Shown: positions 11,401-24,683 of the stretch, piece after piece
How the letters are laid out: every line of letters begins with the position of its first letter
Numbering within the stretch: the stretch's first letter is position 1
Assembly: GCF_020283565.1 (NCBI RefSeq)
Contig: NC_060059.1
Location: 1,681,501-1,745,500, forward strand
Length of the DNA: 64,000 nt
Source of the DNA: Trifolium pratense
Taxonomy: Eukaryota; Streptophyta; Magnoliopsida; Fabales; Fabaceae
Direction of reading: 5' to 3'
Program-made: the position numbers and the translations under genes
The notes under the pieces: generated by a model
What the model saw: the letters and a program-made list of their open reading frames with translations, nothing else
What the model was told of the DNA's origin: nothing
Database searches by the model: none

Positions 11401-14400
11401 TTGTTGGGCTGGTAAAGTCTGGTCTAGCTTTTAGAGTTGCAATCAATAAGGATTACATCTGAAAGTTGTCAAAACTTATTGCAGAAGCTTGAAATAGTAT
11501 TACTAGGGAAAATGAGGGAAAGGTGAATCTGCGCACCTTAGTTTACTTTATATGTATTTAGCAATCCTCACCTCTTGAGCTGGCTTTTGGGGTTGAGTTA
11601 GACCAATACCCTAATTTCTAAGAGAATATTTGATCCTTAAGGTGGAGCTATAGAATATAAAATAAGGTGGAGTATGAAAGATCTAGAGGCTAATGAGGTG
11701 GATAGAAATATGGTATGTGATATAGAAACATTATTGCATTGTTTGATCCATGTAGCCAACCCCACTTAATGGGATAAGGCACATTTGTTGCGTTGTGGAG
11801 TATGAGAATCTCTAGTCAAAGAACATTTGTTGCCTGTGCCATAATATAAAAATCAAAGTGGAGTAGTAGATATGGGTTTCTGCCATTGTTTGATAGTAAA
11901 TATTTTGAGTGGGTGATCTTTATCTAAATGTTTGCTGGAAGGTTTTATATCACTGACAATGTAATTGGTATTTTGTATTCATTTTAATATCTATAGGGTT
12001 AAATAATGTAAGAGAAAATCATAGACTATTATGAATAAGTGAAGCATGTCCTTTTGCTACTGACTGAGGTTACTAAAATTCCTCTGGTAGCTTGTTGAAC
12101 AGTCTAGTGGTACTAAAATAACCCATGAATTTAAGTCTATGGGTCTTTCCGATTCACAGCCTTAAATGAAGGTTTGACTTAGATTCTTAATCAAAACTTT
12201 TGTCTAAATAACCTAAGAGGCAAAATAAGAGATTGAGGGTATAAACGTGTGGTGTGTTTGTGTTGTTAATCACTTGTTGATGCCTAATGATACAGCATTT
12301 CCATTTTCACTGTCTATAATTTACTTTACTTCCAGGTTGGGCCCCAAGCAATCTATGTGGTTGATAGAGATGATGATGATGAATCAGTTGCTGCAGGGAG
12401 CGATATAAGTGATGCTGCAAGCTGGGAAACCGTTAATGATGATGAAATGGAAGTCCTAGAGCATTCCAAAGAGGTTTGTTTCTCTTTCCAACTATAATGT
12501 GATTATTAGTAAGTTTTAAGCTTGCTTCTTTCTAAGCGGAAGCCTAAGGGAAAATCTGTGACCTGCTACCTTTAGCAGGATTCCTATAAAAAATTTACTT
12601 CATAGTGGAAATAAATTATTATTTTTCCTCATTTTGAAAGGTCTTTGAGTCCGTTCCTTCCTTTGACAAAAGCATTTGTTTTATGGTAGACATATCATGG
12701 ACCAACTAGAGATGTTGGTTATTGTTATTATTAGTCTATTTCTATAATTACGCAAGATTACATGCAGGATGTTAATATGGAAAATTCAAGCGATGTTACT
12801 TCTGAGGCAGAAGATGGAGAGAAAGACTTTGGTCGGACCACAGCACTTTCTGTCCCGCTAGCGGCCCTTCGATTCGTCACCAGACTTGCCTCTGGAATAT
12901 TCTCCAGGGGACAAAAGAACTTAGATCCTGTTCACACACAGTCAAATGATGAAATTATATGTCCATCACCGGTTAATGTATGTGAGTCCAGTTCTCAGGA
13001 ATGTATTGTCATTGATGGTGACAATTCAGGCAGCAACAGTCGTAAAAGTGAGGAAGCTATTATTCCAGAAGGATCTGAAAATGTGGAAGTAGCTGAGACG
13101 CCGTGCAGCTTGAAAAATGGAGAGGCCCCTGCAAGTTGCGACAATGATGCTTGCAGTTTGAAACATTTTGACATGGTTACAGATCCGTCAGACCATTATT
13201 ATATTGGTGCAAATGGACAGGTACTGCTGATGCCTTATATCTAATATCAAGAAAAGTAGGGGAATGAAAGAATGAATAGGTAGTTGCGTGTTTATCTTAT
13301 GCTTCATCTTCCTTTGATGAATATTAACCAATACACACGGGCATGCATTTGCCTGAGTATTGATTGATATATATATATATAGCTAAATTAAATATCAACA
13401 CCGATGAATGATTATCATGTTGGTGCATCAAACATGTGAGAATGCACTCAAATACATTAAAATGCCTGTTTCTTTCTTTGAAGTATAATTTCCTTTATTA
13501 TATCATATGGAGTAAGAAGTCACTAAATGATTTTCACTCCTTTTTCAGAGAAACAACCGAAAATGGTTTAAGAAGGTGCAACAAGATTGGAGCATACTAC
13601 AAAATAACCTTCCTGGTCAGTGAACTGTGATGATAGATTTATTCATACCATCTAATTTTTGTATTGTGATGTACTTATGCATCCATTTCAACAAATGTAA
13701 ACAATTTAAACATTTTGACAGATGAAATCTTTGTACGGGTCTATGAAGATAGAATGGATCTTTTGAGAGCAGTTATTGTAGGGCCATTTGGGACCCCTTA
13801 CCAAGATGGACTGTTTTTCTTTGATTTTCACCTTCCACCAGAGTATCCTGATGTTCCGCCGGTAAGGAAGATGTTTAAATGTAAAGAGTTTATATTCCAT
13901 TGTATAAATTTAGTCCACATAAATGTATCTCATGTTTTTCTGTGTTCTTTGTCTGGGCCTTAAATGATGCAGTCAGCGTACTATCATTCAGGTGGTTGGC
14001 GTATTAACCCTAATTTATACGAGGAAGGGAAAGTTTGCCTTAGCCTTCTTAATACATGGACAGGCAGAGGAAATGAAGTATGGGATCCAAAATCATCTAG
14101 CATCCTTCAAGTTCTAGTTTCACTACAAGGACTAGTACTCAACTCCAAGCCTTACTTCAATGAAGCTGGATATGATAAGCAAACTGGAACAGCTGAAGGA
14201 GAGAAGAATTCATTGTCATACAATGAGAATACATTTTTACTGAACTGCAAGACCATGATGTATCTTATGCGGAAGCCCCCTAAGGTGATTATGAATAATG
14301 TTTAGATGTTTTATTTGATTCTATCCCTTTGTTTGTTTCAACACTGCTCTTATTTTATCATGATTAGTCAAAGGACTATTGCCATAGGCATAATGTATCA

Positions 14401-15034
14401 TTATATAGAATTTGCACCCTTAAAACGTTGTTGGGGCATGGTTAGCAAAGAATAAATATAAGTATTTTTTTAGGGAGCATGTGTTTATGGTAATCTGCAA
14501 AACAACATTTCTATCTTAGGAGGAAAATGTAATAAACAAAATACTAAAAACAAACTATTCCGAATTATTTAATTGCAAGGAAGGACATTTGAATGACACA
14601 GAAATTGTTATGTTAATTATACATATTCATTTTGACGATACTTTGTGTCTTAAGTCTTCACCAAAAACAATGTCGGGAAGTCTATAGGGTTTAGATTTAA
14701 TATTTCCATGTGTTGTTGAGACTTTGATTCTTTTAGTTGTGCAAAGTATATTTAACTGTTATCTTCTTGATGAATTCTCTAGGATTTCGAAGTGCTCATC
14801 AAAGATCACTTTAAGAGACGTGGTCATTACATCCTTAAGGCTTGCGATGCATATATGAAAGGTTACTTGATTGGCTCGTTGAACAGAGATGCCTCCGTGA
14901 GTAATAATAGCAGTCCAAATTCTACATCTGTTGGTTTCAAGTTGATGTTAGGCAAGATAATGCCAAAGCTTTTCTTGTCACTGAGTGAGGTTGGAGCTGA
15001 TTGTGAGGAATTCAAGCATTTGAAAGAGCTGTAG
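8403..15034 (+). CDS. UBC23: Ubiquitin-conjugating enzyme E2 23 (UBE2O/PHO2-class giant E2)
   Basis: Predicted 1,097-aa E2/E3-hybrid-type ubiquitin-conjugating enzyme. A non-coding first exon (~8403-8528) and a 5'-UTR intron (8529-9301) precede coding exons 9302-11233, 12336-12473, 12768-13220, 13549-13615, 13722-13861, 13973-14284 and 14783-15034; all GT-AG, total 3,294 nt in frame. N-terminal part has an acidic Asp/Glu/Ser run (~residues 52-80) then UBE2O-like SH3-type repeats (RGFLHGDFV, VGDYVVLGSWLGRV, YYPGQRVRAKS). The UBC fold starts near the exon 13549 (WFKKVQQDW); the catalytic Cys is C932 in GKVCLSLLNTWTG, after NPNLYEEG. From memory this matches Arabidopsis UBC23 (PFU2, At2g16920) better than the phosphate regulator PHO2/UBC24. 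A possible 3'-UTR intron runs ~15067-15161. Confidence 0.95.
11561..11625 (+). repeat. TRIM-LTR-like fragment in UBC23 intron
   Basis: GCAATCCTCACCTCTTGAGC, GGGTTGAGTTAGACCAATA and TTTCTAAGAG resemble the 3' half of the TRIM LTR family at 7495-7796. Fragment only. Confidence 0.5.
11738..11797 (+). repeat. Retroelement 3'-end-like fragment in UBC23 intron
   Basis: GATCCATGTAGCCAACCCCA followed by CTTAATGGGATAAGGC is a motif I know from many plant dispersed retroelement 3' ends. Short relic. Confidence 0.45.
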
Positions 15035-15169
15035 CAAAATAAATACATCACTTCCTTAAAATTTGAAGGTACTGACAAGCTTAAAGATTCTCGTGTGTTC
15101 TGATTTATACCATTAAAAACTTTTATTTCTCTTGCTTAAATGACCTTGTTCACTTCCAGGAGCTTGAAG

Positions 15170-17120
15170 GAGCATAATTGGTGGCAAAAACCTTGGAGAG
15201 AAGCAACCACTAACAGAGCATGCTAAATATCCCTTTTGAGTAGTATGGTCACCTGCAGATGGGGAGGCAATGTTCATTACTAACTTTTATGTTTTGAACT
15301 TTTATTTTTTGAATATCTGGAAAGAGGGTGGGAAGGGTTGGATATTTTCATGCATGTAAAAGTCTCTTGTTGATTATCTTGCACTGGTTTATTAACTTTT
15401 GTGTGAGGATTTGGTGAATTGAATATAATTGAAGACTAACCAACCAATTTTGTTTTTCTTCTCTCTTCCTGGATTGTTTTGTCAATCACATTGCATTTTT
15501 GCAGGCAATTCCAATTTTTCTAGTATGCTGTATTTTTCGGGCAATTCCAATTGTTTTATTAACTGTATTTTTGCAATTTTTCTTCCTATTATACATTCAT
15601 TTTAATCCACCAATAAATTTCTAATTTTTTGCACACTTTCTCTTTCCAATAAGGCACCATTTAGAATAGCTTATTTTTAGGTTATGCAAATAAATAAGTT
15701 TTTATGTATTATTATAAGTTTGTTAAGGTAGTAGAAAAAGGTCTTCGATTACAATCTGGGTCGTGACATCATGTTTTAGATGTTGCAACGACTGCAATAC
15801 TATTCAGAGTGAGGCTCTGTATAAGTTGTATCCGATGTTGCAATGACTACAATACTATTCAGAGTGAGGCTCTGCATCAGTTGTATCCGATATGTAGACC
15901 GTAACTATTTGGAATATACCATGCACATATAAGTTTAACAAAGGGATCTACAATGCATACTCAAAGCTTGAGCTCTTCGTCTATGGTCATCTGTAAGAAT
16001 AACAGTTGAAGGAACTCTTTTAACATGGAGACGCGAAAAATTATAGGTGGAAAGAAAGACAAATCTTAAGTCTTAACAAGATAGCCCAGAGCTGAACATA
16101 TGTAATATTGAACAAACACGACTAAGATTATCCGCAAAGGAGAAGAATATAGTCCTCTGGTATGGTCATGAATCACGGCTCCACAAGAAGCATTGACATA
16201 AACGATCATTAGTTAGACTTTATTTATCTCAAAACAAACTTCTTCAATTTTCTTTTCATTAAAATCCTATTAGAATTCTAAATAAATTTATCCAAAACAT
16301 TTTTTAATCAAGGTCCAATCCCTAACACTCCATTTATTAATCTCATAAGGCTGATTTAGCCTCTCATCAATTGTGAATTTAAATCATCAAAAATCCATTT
16401 TTTAAGAATATACTGGGACCTAAATTATAAGTTGTTGGACACTTTATGGGTTGTTAATTATTAAAATTACTTGTTTGTTGCCACTCCAACAAGTATAATC
16501 AAGTTATGACAACCTATCTTGGGTTCAGCTGGCAACTGTATCATTCAATCAATAATCTTTTTTATGGGTCTTCAAATGTTAATTACGTTCTACCTATGGA
16601 AATACTGTTTAGAACTTAAGACCATGAATTCAAAGCTGAAGAGAGAAAAAGATAAAGACCCTTCTATTTTTTTATTTTTAAAAATAAGTTGTTAATGATT
16701 AATTTGTCGAAAAAATAATAATTATTAATTATGATTATTATGATCGAATTCTCTATAAAAAATAGTATTTGCATAGCAATGTTTACTATGTATAGTCCTC
16801 TGGTATCTTGGGTGTGAAGTTAATAATCATTTCATAAGCAAAGTGTAAAACTTCAATGATGTTTTAGGGTCCATGCATTAGCCACTTTTGTATTTGTTAT
16901 GCAAAGATAATTTATAGTGCCATCTTTGCCTTTGTTTTAAAATTATGTAAAATAAGTGGTTAATGACTTATAATAAATTTGGAACATTGACAAATTATTT
17001 GATGAAGTGGACTTCCATATTTGAGCTGTTTCTTCAAACACAAGCAAACCTTTGGTAAGTGGCAACCAACCCTTATTTCAGCCACTGTTTCATCACATCT
17101 TCTTTTACCTTTTCAAAGAA
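15170..17120. other. Intergenic, AT-rich, with a 2 x 55-bp tandem repeat
   Basis: UBC23 3' UTR to roughly 15.45 kb, then AT-rich DNA. 15781-15835 and 15836-15890 are adjacent copies of a 55-bp unit (TATTCAGAGTGAGGCTCTG core) with a few mismatches. No gene seen. Confidence 0.6.
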
Positions 17121-18086
17121 ATGGGAGTCACAACTTTTTTCAAAAATTGTATCTTCATGCTCTCAATTCTTATTTTGCTCTCTAGTTTTCTATTGAACTG
17201 TGTCATGGCTGGTGTTTATGCTGTTGGTGATCAAGATGAATGGAGTAGCCAGACAAATTATGCTACATGGGCAGAAAAATACAATTTTACCCTTGGAGAT
17301 GTTCTTGGTATTTCTCTTTCTTAATTCAATCTTTACTTAATTCTTGTATTTGATTTAATTATTTTTAAAATTTGTTTTATCACCAATAAATGATATTCAT
17401 GTGATCATTTATATCATCATCTTAAAAAAAAATGTAGTGCTTATTGTGATTTGTCTATTAAATTTCGAAAGTTTAATTAAAAATTAATATTTAGTGTCCA
17501 CAAATTTTTGCCCAACTGTTAAAAATGCTGAAATTGTTAGGTCAGACGCAATGATCGGCGTTCGAACCCTGATCTCTCCATTTTTGTATGGGTGTGAATT
17601 TTCAATAACTTGTCATTTCGTCTATCTACAAAAAAAAAAAAATTAGTCTTAAATTTAATTTCAAGAAAATTTATTTTGAAATTAAAATGTATTTTATATG
17701 TTTGTTGTTGTATTGGTATAGTTTTCAAGTATGTGAAGGGGCAACATAATGTGTATGAAGTGAGAGAGGAGACTTTTAGATCATGTGAAACAAGTAGTGG
17801 AGTATTGGCTAAATATGAGAGTGGTGAAGATCAAGTTGTTCTCAATAAGGTCAAGAAATATTGGTTCATTTGTAATATAGTTGGCCATTGCCTTGGAGGA
17901 ATGAGGTTTGGAATTGAAGTTAAAAATGTTACTAATTCCATGGATGGTGGTGAAATAAATCAACAAATTCAACCAAGTCCATTGGAAAATTCTTGTATCT
18001 CTCAAAGATGGAGAGTTATTGGGATGTTCATTCCTTTTGGAACAGGATTATTATTATTATTATTGTTCAATTTTATTTTTTATTAA
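17121..18086 (+). CDS. Phytocyanin (blue copper protein), GPI-anchored type
   Basis: Predicted 183-aa secreted small copper protein. Exons 17121-17307 and 17722-18086, the intron in the phytocyanin-typical place with phase 1. Signal peptide ~1-30 (ILILLSSFLLNCVMAG), plastocyanin-like domain from GVYAVGDQDEW onward, copper ligands H71 (GQHNV), C113, H118 and M123 (CNIVGHCLGGM), and a probable disulfide C84-C119. A Met axial ligand points to the uclacyanin/plantacyanin-like type rather than stellacyanin (Gln) or ligand-less early nodulin-like proteins. The hydrophobic C-terminus after residue ~160 suggests a GPI anchor signal. Acts at the cell surface; electron partner unknown. Confidence 0.9.
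17530..17641 (+). repeat. SINE-like fragment in phytocyanin intron
   Basis: GGTCAGACGCAATGATCGGC then GTTCGAACCCTGATCTC, a Pol III B-box-like element, and an A-run at 17630-17642. No A box or target duplication found, so a 3' fragment. Confidence 0.5.
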
Positions 18087-19941
18087 GACTTTGATTAGGT
18101 ATGTGGTCTTTGGTAATTTTATTTAATTTTGCACATTGTGTTTTCATATCATAATAATACGTGTTTGCTTTTCATAACAATTCTTAGGCTAATAATTTAT
18201 GTGAGATTTGGATAAATTGTATAGATCATACCTGATTATCACCATGTACATCAAAAAATAAATAGTAACTAATTAATGTCCAACCAACAAATTGTGAAAA
18301 TGAAAATTAAAGAAATTAGCAGATATAAGGGATAAACATAAACAATTTTAACTGCAGATTTCGTAAAAATATGTGTGTTTGTAATATCAATTTTTCTGGT
18401 TCATTGAATAATTAATGTATTTGATCTATAATATAAACTAAATACATTAATTATTAAATGAAACTGAAAAATCAAACGTTTCTTATAATAAAAAAAAAAC
18501 TGGAGGGAGCATAAAATAAACGTTTCAAGTAGGATAAAAACAAACTTTTTTTTTTGGTACATAGATAGAAACAAACTTTTAATATTAGTTCTCATTTTTT
18601 TTTTCCATTAATAACATTAAATATGGTCATTAGTCAAAAAATCATTAAATATGGTCAAAACAGTTAGTTTTATTTATTTAGTTATTTATTTATTTTAGAC
18701 CATTATTATGGTTTTCTTTTCTTGTATTTTTACCGGAATAGTACACCTTTTTTTGTATAAAATTTAATTGATAAACAAATATACAGATATAAAAAAATTA
18801 GAAGATTAATAAAAAAAATATATTCTTCTATAATATCAAATCTCCTTTTTTTGAAATACTAAATACTATTGTCTCTTATAAATCGTGTTTTATGCCTCAA
18901 ATTTCTTATAGTCTCTGCATGAAGTTACAAAGTAGTTTCAAAATTATTCTAGCTTATCTCAAAATTGTGTCTTCTTATTTTTTTTTATTATTCTAGCTTA
19001 TATTAAATCTATTCAACAATAATGCATGTATATCCCTATGTTGACGTTATAGTTGTTACAAAATTGTTGGGTTAGGACTTTTTAAAAGGGACACATTGCT
19101 GTTTCTAACTTATAATTAAGTGATAGGTTTAACATGTTTGGATCTATAAATATAGAGTCATATAGGGTTTGTTAAATTGAAACACAATATTTTTCATTTT
19201 ATTCTATTTTATTCTTTCGATTCATTTTTTATTTTATTTTTTTAGTTGATTGAGAATATGATGATCATTTGAGTAGATGATGAATGAAATGAATTATTAA
19301 TTGCTTATTGGTTATTCCATGAAGCTATTCTAATCGAGCTTTTTAAAACTGATGCTCAAATCATCATTTTCTTCTATTTTATTATTTCCATTCATATTTT
19401 ATTTTTGTTATTTTCGCCTATTTTCTTCTTTATATTCATATTTTGGTTTTGTTTGTCTTTAAAAAATAATGAAACTATGATAATTTGAGCAGATGATGAA
19501 ATTAAATCATTAATTGCTTATTGGTTATTCCATGAAGCTATCCTAATCGAGCTTTTTAAAACTGATGCTCAAATCATACTCAAAATCAACTTTTATTTTG
19601 TTTGAACAATTGTTTTTTGTTTTATTGAAATAGTGGTAATTAACATTAGAGTTCGAACTCCGATTCTTGCATTTTACATATAATGTTCCTTGAAACTGAG
19701 TTATGCTTACGAGAACTTGTTGTTCTTTTTACATAATCTCTCAAATTAGATCCAAACAAGTTTTCATATCTTTTTTATTTTTCTTCTGATCCAATATTTC
19801 TTGAGAGATGATGTTGTTTAGATCCGGTTTTTTTTTTGTTGTTGTTGTTGTTGTTGTTTTTCTAAACCAAACTAGTAGAAAAAATCTAAAATTCTTAAAG
19901 ATGTTTTTGTAAAGAAATAATCAATGTAGTTAAAATTTGAA
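18087..19941. other. Intergenic, AT-rich, with a direct repeat of foldback units
   Basis: No gene. Two ~110-bp copies (19258-19370 and 19475-19581) share CATTAATTGCTTATTGGTTA and CTAATCGAGCTTTTTAAAAC; each has inverted ends (TGATxATTTGAG ... CTCAAATCAT). A (GTT)n run lies at about 19837-19858. Confidence 0.55.
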
Positions 19942-20163
19942 CCCACTTGGGGTTGGTCGAGTGGTGTTGGCTTGAGCCCTTGGAGTATATGCTCCTCTCA
20001 AGGTCTCAAGTTCGATTCCGCTTGTGCCAATTTCGGTGCTCTAAGTCCATATAGAGCAAAAAAAACTCTGGCTTTAAATGGGCCCCCCGCAAGTGGGCGG
20101 TGGGATCCCCCTTGGATTAGTCGGTCCTAAGACCGGATACCAAGTTTTAAAAAAAAAAAAAAT
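19942..20163 (+). mobile_element. SINE (Au-like), 222 bp, with 18-bp perfect TSD
   Basis: tRNA-derived head: A box in GGTTGGTCGAGTGGTGTTGG, B box in GTCTCAAGTTCGATTCC; body with CAATTTCGGTGCTCTAAGTC; 3' A-tail after GGATACCAAGTTTT. Flanked by perfect duplications of ATGTAGTTAAAATTTGAA at 19924-19941 and 20164-20181. Plus orientation, complete-looking. Confidence 0.88.
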
Positions 20164-20362
20164 ATGTAGTTAAAATTTGAAAGGATGAATCATTAATAAA
20201 GAGACTGAAAAATATATATTTAACACCAAAGATTATTGTATAACAATAACACATACACCAATTGCCTCATATATAGGTTGGTGACAACCTCTTCAATTAT
20301 TTCAACTATGCTAAGGAACATTATAATGTATAATCAATGACAAAGATTAATTATGAAAAAGG

Positions 20363-23212
20363 TTAACTATGAAATTGATGTGGATGATAGGCAGCAGCAT
20401 TAATCTGGTGATTGTGGAGCTGGTGATCATGTTGGTCCTTACTGATCACACCATTCTCTGATGTTGATGTTGCCATCTCATGACTCCAACATGTAGATTT
20501 GTTTCTTGTCAGCTCTAGTAGTGAATCTCTTACATCTTCAGCCTCAACTATTTCACTCTCCTTTTTCTGTTCATAATCATATATTAATCAACGCTAAATT
20601 CTTCGGTACACATCTTATTTGGATATGTATCAGAATATCTATTGAAGTGGACAATTTTGGAATATTAAAATTACAAGGTTTTGAAAGTATATTATATGTT
20701 TACCTCCACTTTGAAAACATTTGAGACAAGACCCTTGTGGCTAGTAACTGTGGCATGTACTACATCCATGCCTAGAGTGTTCAAAGCTTCCATCAATTTC
20801 ACAAAACCACCAGGCCTATGCTCACAGAACACCTTCAGAAAATACTCATTTCCATCTATCTGAGCTACTTCCACTTGTGGCTGCAATATCAATGTCTTGC
20901 AATGTAAGTCATCACTCATGAGAGAAACATAGAAAACACAATTAAGCACAAACAAAACACAAACACTATTAGTCATTTCATGTCTAATAAAACAATGTAT
21001 ATCGATCCGTAGCACCCAAATTTAATCCCTATCTGAAACAATTATTGGTCATATTTTACTTCACAATAAAACAAAAGCATTTTTTTAATGTCTCCGCGAT
21101 CTCAATTACTGTGACTTGCAATTGAAGCCACATTTGGTCGCAATTCTAACAGATAATAAAAATTAGACGCTGACTTGCATTTGAGGCCGCATTTGACTTC
21201 CAAAAGCGACCTGTCATTGAGACCACATTTGACGGCAATTTTCATCGATATATATATATATATCACGAACAGTGAAATCGACCGTGATTTAGTCAAAAAC
21301 CTCAGCAATTAATATAGAGATTATATTATAAACTAGGTTGTTAATTAGGTATACCTCCATCTGCTGTGTCTGCTTATCAGTAACAGCACCAACATCTTCC
21401 TGCTTTTGTTTTGAAACATAGCCATTACCAACATGAAAACCATGTTCTGCTCTTCCAACATTATTATTAGGATTCTCTGGTTGAACTTGAACACCACCAA
21501 CATATTGATTATTGTTAATTCCATTAACAATGCAGTTACTTTCAGTTCCTGTGTCTGAATTTTCCTCAAGCTCATCTTGAAGTTCTTTCACTTGTTTCTG
21601 CAAATCCTTCACAAACTCAATAGCATCACCAAGAATTGAAGCTCTATCAAGCTTTGAGATTCTCGGAACCAAAGAACGAAGATTATATAATCTATCATTC
21701 AGTTTCTTCCTTCTTTTTCTCTCTGCAACAAGATTCTTTGATTGGTTTCCTTTTCCACTCCTTCTCCTATATTTTCCATCATCTTCTTCTTCATTCTGAT
21801 CACTACAATCTGACATAGAATCTGATCTACCAACACCATTTTCTTGTTTCTTTTTTGAGTCTAATGGATCAACAAACATATACTGATTATTATCTGTCAT
21901 CAAACTTTTGTTATCATTTTCCTCTTCTGTGTTTGATTTGAGAATGTTATTGTTTTCAAGATCATGAAGGAATGAACCATGGTATTCTTCGGAGAAATTT
22001 TCGTCGTTTTTTATTCTGTTTTGTTGCTGATTGTAACTGTAATTGAACTGTTGCATGAAGTTCATTACAGAAATGTCATGTGGAAGATTCAATGTTTTAT
22101 TTCCATCATTTTCATCACCTAGAACTTGATTTAATTGCATGTTACTCATTGAATTGAAGCCAAATGAATGGTTCATTCCTTCTTGATCCACCATTGCAAT
22201 GCTTTGAGATGTAATCAAATCTATTACCTGTTGATCTTCACCAACCTGTCATATTATACACAAAGCATATTTATTTAGGTAAAATTGCATCAAAGGTACT
22301 TTAACTTAATTTAAAGGTTAAAAAAAAAAATATTACAGGAAGTAAACCAAAATTCGCTAACATTACAGGAGGTAAACATTATTTAACCCTGTGATTAATA
22401 TCTAATCCATCAAAACTAACACGAACTTTTTAGTCTTACTTGTCAATTCCTAATATCTAACCAAAGATTCTTTTTTCAGATACATTGAATAAGCGATTAT
22501 GTATCTATATATAAGTGTGACTGTACTTGTTTAGTGACAAAGAGCTCAACTAGTCCACCAGGTACTGGAATCAAAACATGGGTCCCATTAATTGTTTCCT
22601 GCAAAATTAGTACTCAAAATATCAATATATAAAGATGAAGTTAAAAAAAAAATAGGATTCAATTCATGAATTCAACATGAATAAATTAACTAACTTGTAA
22701 AGTGTTTGGATCCAAGGTATTAGGATAGTTCAACCAATTGGGCTGGTTTGTTAATAAAGCCTGTGCATAAATCCTGTTCAAAGAAGAGATTATAGGACAT
22801 AGTAGATAGATTAAAGAGACAGATTATAGGACATTTATATGTATATATACCCTGAATCTGTAGGTATGGAAGTGGAAAGTTGTGAAAGAAGATCACAAGA
22901 CTTTGTTCTTGGATGTGAAAACATTGTATCCCTACATGAAGATATAGGAAAAAGATGTTCTTCTCCAACATTTTGATTACTTTCACTTCCACTACAACAG
23001 CATCCTAACCATTCAAGAAACCTACATAAACCAGAAAAGTAACATCAAAATTAATTTGATAAGGAGATAAAATTTGAATGATTAGTTATGTTAATGTATA
23101 TATCTAACCTTTGATCATCACTTAATTTCCAATAGACAATGTAATCCCAGCCATTCAAACCAACAAGAGGTCTTAATCTCTCAGTAAAGTTTTGCATGAT
23201 GAAATTGTTCAT
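20363..23212 (-). CDS. AMS: bHLH transcription factor ABORTED MICROSPORES
   Basis: Predicted 565-aa bHLH factor, orthologous by content to Arabidopsis AMS (bHLH21), a master regulator of tapetum and pollen-wall genes. Minus-strand exons 23212-23109, 23021-22851, 22773-22695, 22598-22527, 22245-21355, 20880-20704 and 20566-20363; phases sum to 1,698 nt. N-terminal MYC-type domain ([31 protein letters not shown]), acidic linker with [11 protein letters not shown], bHLH at ~312-361 ([16 protein letters not shown], then [19 protein letters not shown]), and a C-terminal ACT-like domain ([20 protein letters not shown]) followed by a His/Gln-rich tail. Next to UBC23, as in Arabidopsis. Expect anther-specific expression from the family. 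Confidence 0.95.
21100..21300. repeat. Threefold diverged repeat in AMS intron
   Basis: TTGAAGCCACATTTG, TTGAGGCCGCATTTGAC and TTGAGACCACATTTGACGGC occur in series at about 21123, 21181 and 21215, next to an (AT)n run at 21249-21263. Unidentified repeat inside intron 5. Confidence 0.45.
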
Positions 23213-24420
23213 GTCACACTCTCTCAATTATTAATGAGAATCCAATAGATGCTGAAAAATGTACCATTATAGAATTTGTCAGATATCATAATCATACATC
23301 ATGTAATATATAAGATATTAATGTACTATTAGAATATGCTGCATTTTTTTTTAAAAATACTCACATGCTATATCATACAATAAACTCAGTTGATGACAAC
23401 AGTTAATTGCATCATCATTATCATCATTACAAAATTTGAATCATATGATATGCATACATAATAATATATATAACACAACTTATAACAAAAATCCTATCTC
23501 AGCAAATGAACTAGAAATAAAGTTTCTTATATCAATGAATGTCTTAAAAGCATGATGTAACTAATTATCACAAGAATATATTTTTTATATGCATATAAGT
23601 TACATTGGTAGGTGAAGTGTAGAGAGTGAATGAGAGAGAGAGATAAATAAACAATAGTTTGGTTTATAATTAATTAATTAATTAATTAATGTGTTCTGTT
23701 AGGGAATTGAGATATAGTATAAGATGAGTTGGTGATGATGAGAGGAGCAAATATTGCATGATCAAAGATAGCTTACAAAAACTTTAACAACTTTGCTAAA
23801 GTTATTCATTCGTTTGGGAAACTAATATCTCTCTAAATTCAACTACTCTTCAATGCTTTATTATATATTTAACCAAAAACAGAAACTGCACATATATATG
23901 TGTACTTGATGATTATGTGCATGATGTTAAGTTTAACAAAGACCTCTACTTTATTAATGTTGGTTGGAATTTACTGATTATGGATCCGTTTGTTTCGTAA
24001 AATGGTAAATATTGGACATAACAGCTCAAGACGAGTTAACACTCTGACATAAGCATTCGGAAAATTGAATCACCAAGTATCATCCTAAGCGCTCATATAT
24101 CCTTCCACCCCCGCGATAAATTTGGACCTCTCCATGTAAATTTGGACCCAACAAATCCAAAATACCAGAGTTTCCATCAATACCATGATCATTGGCATCC
24201 TCAAACTCCTCCCTATCCTATGCATCATAATTTTGAGTATCTAATGCCAACAGAATAGGATCTTGATTGCCTTTCCTTTGGTGGACGAGGGGGGTGTACC
24301 ACAAAGGCACTATTTTGGCCCAAAGCATTATGAGCACTTTGGCCCAAACTCATTAATAAACAACTTTTCTAATGTATTTTGGCCCAAAGTATATACCAGT
24401 ACTAGTTAATACTGTAGTTA
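23213..24420. other. AMS upstream region and intergenic DNA
   Basis: Includes (ATTA)n at ~23669-23690 and a GA-rich stretch at ~23618-23645 that could lie in the AMS promoter or leader. The part after 24 kb looks like degraded repeat (three GGCCCAAA words at 24317-24383). No gene. Confidence 0.5.
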
Positions 24421-24675
24421 GATGTTTTCTCTTCCCCCCTCCGATGAATCTTTTATACTCCCCAATATTCCAATTTTGCCCTTGCAGAAAAATTCAGTTC
24501 GCAGAAACCGAATTTTTTCTAGTGCAAATTCAGAGTAAATTTTGGTTTTTAGAACCCGAAATTTGTTTTCAAGGCAAAAAAAAATTCGGTTTCTACGAAC
24601 CGAAGTTTTTTCAAGGGCAAAATTGGAAATTCAGGGGGATAAAAGATTCACGGGGGGTGGTTAGAGAAAATATCA
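24421..24675. mobile_element. Foldback MITE, 255 bp, TSD TGTAGTTA
   Basis: Ends GATGTTTTCTCT and AGAGAAAATATCA are inverted; arms of ~75 bp share GATGAATCTTTTAT/ATAAAAGATTCAC and CCAATTTTGCCCTTG/CAAGGGCAAAATTGG. Perfect 8-bp duplications TGTAGTTA at 24413-24420 and 24676-24683. Interior has AAAATTCGG/CCGAA words similar to the 252-bp MITE at 4050-4301, so the two may be distant relatives. Confidence 0.78.
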
Positions 24676-24683
24676 TGTAGTTA

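Noticed and set aside
24372..24680. Open frame of ~100 codons over the MITE at 24.4-24.7 kb
   Set aside because: It lies entirely in an inverted-repeat MITE with a TSD and has low-complexity Phe/Glu repeats from the repeat sequence.
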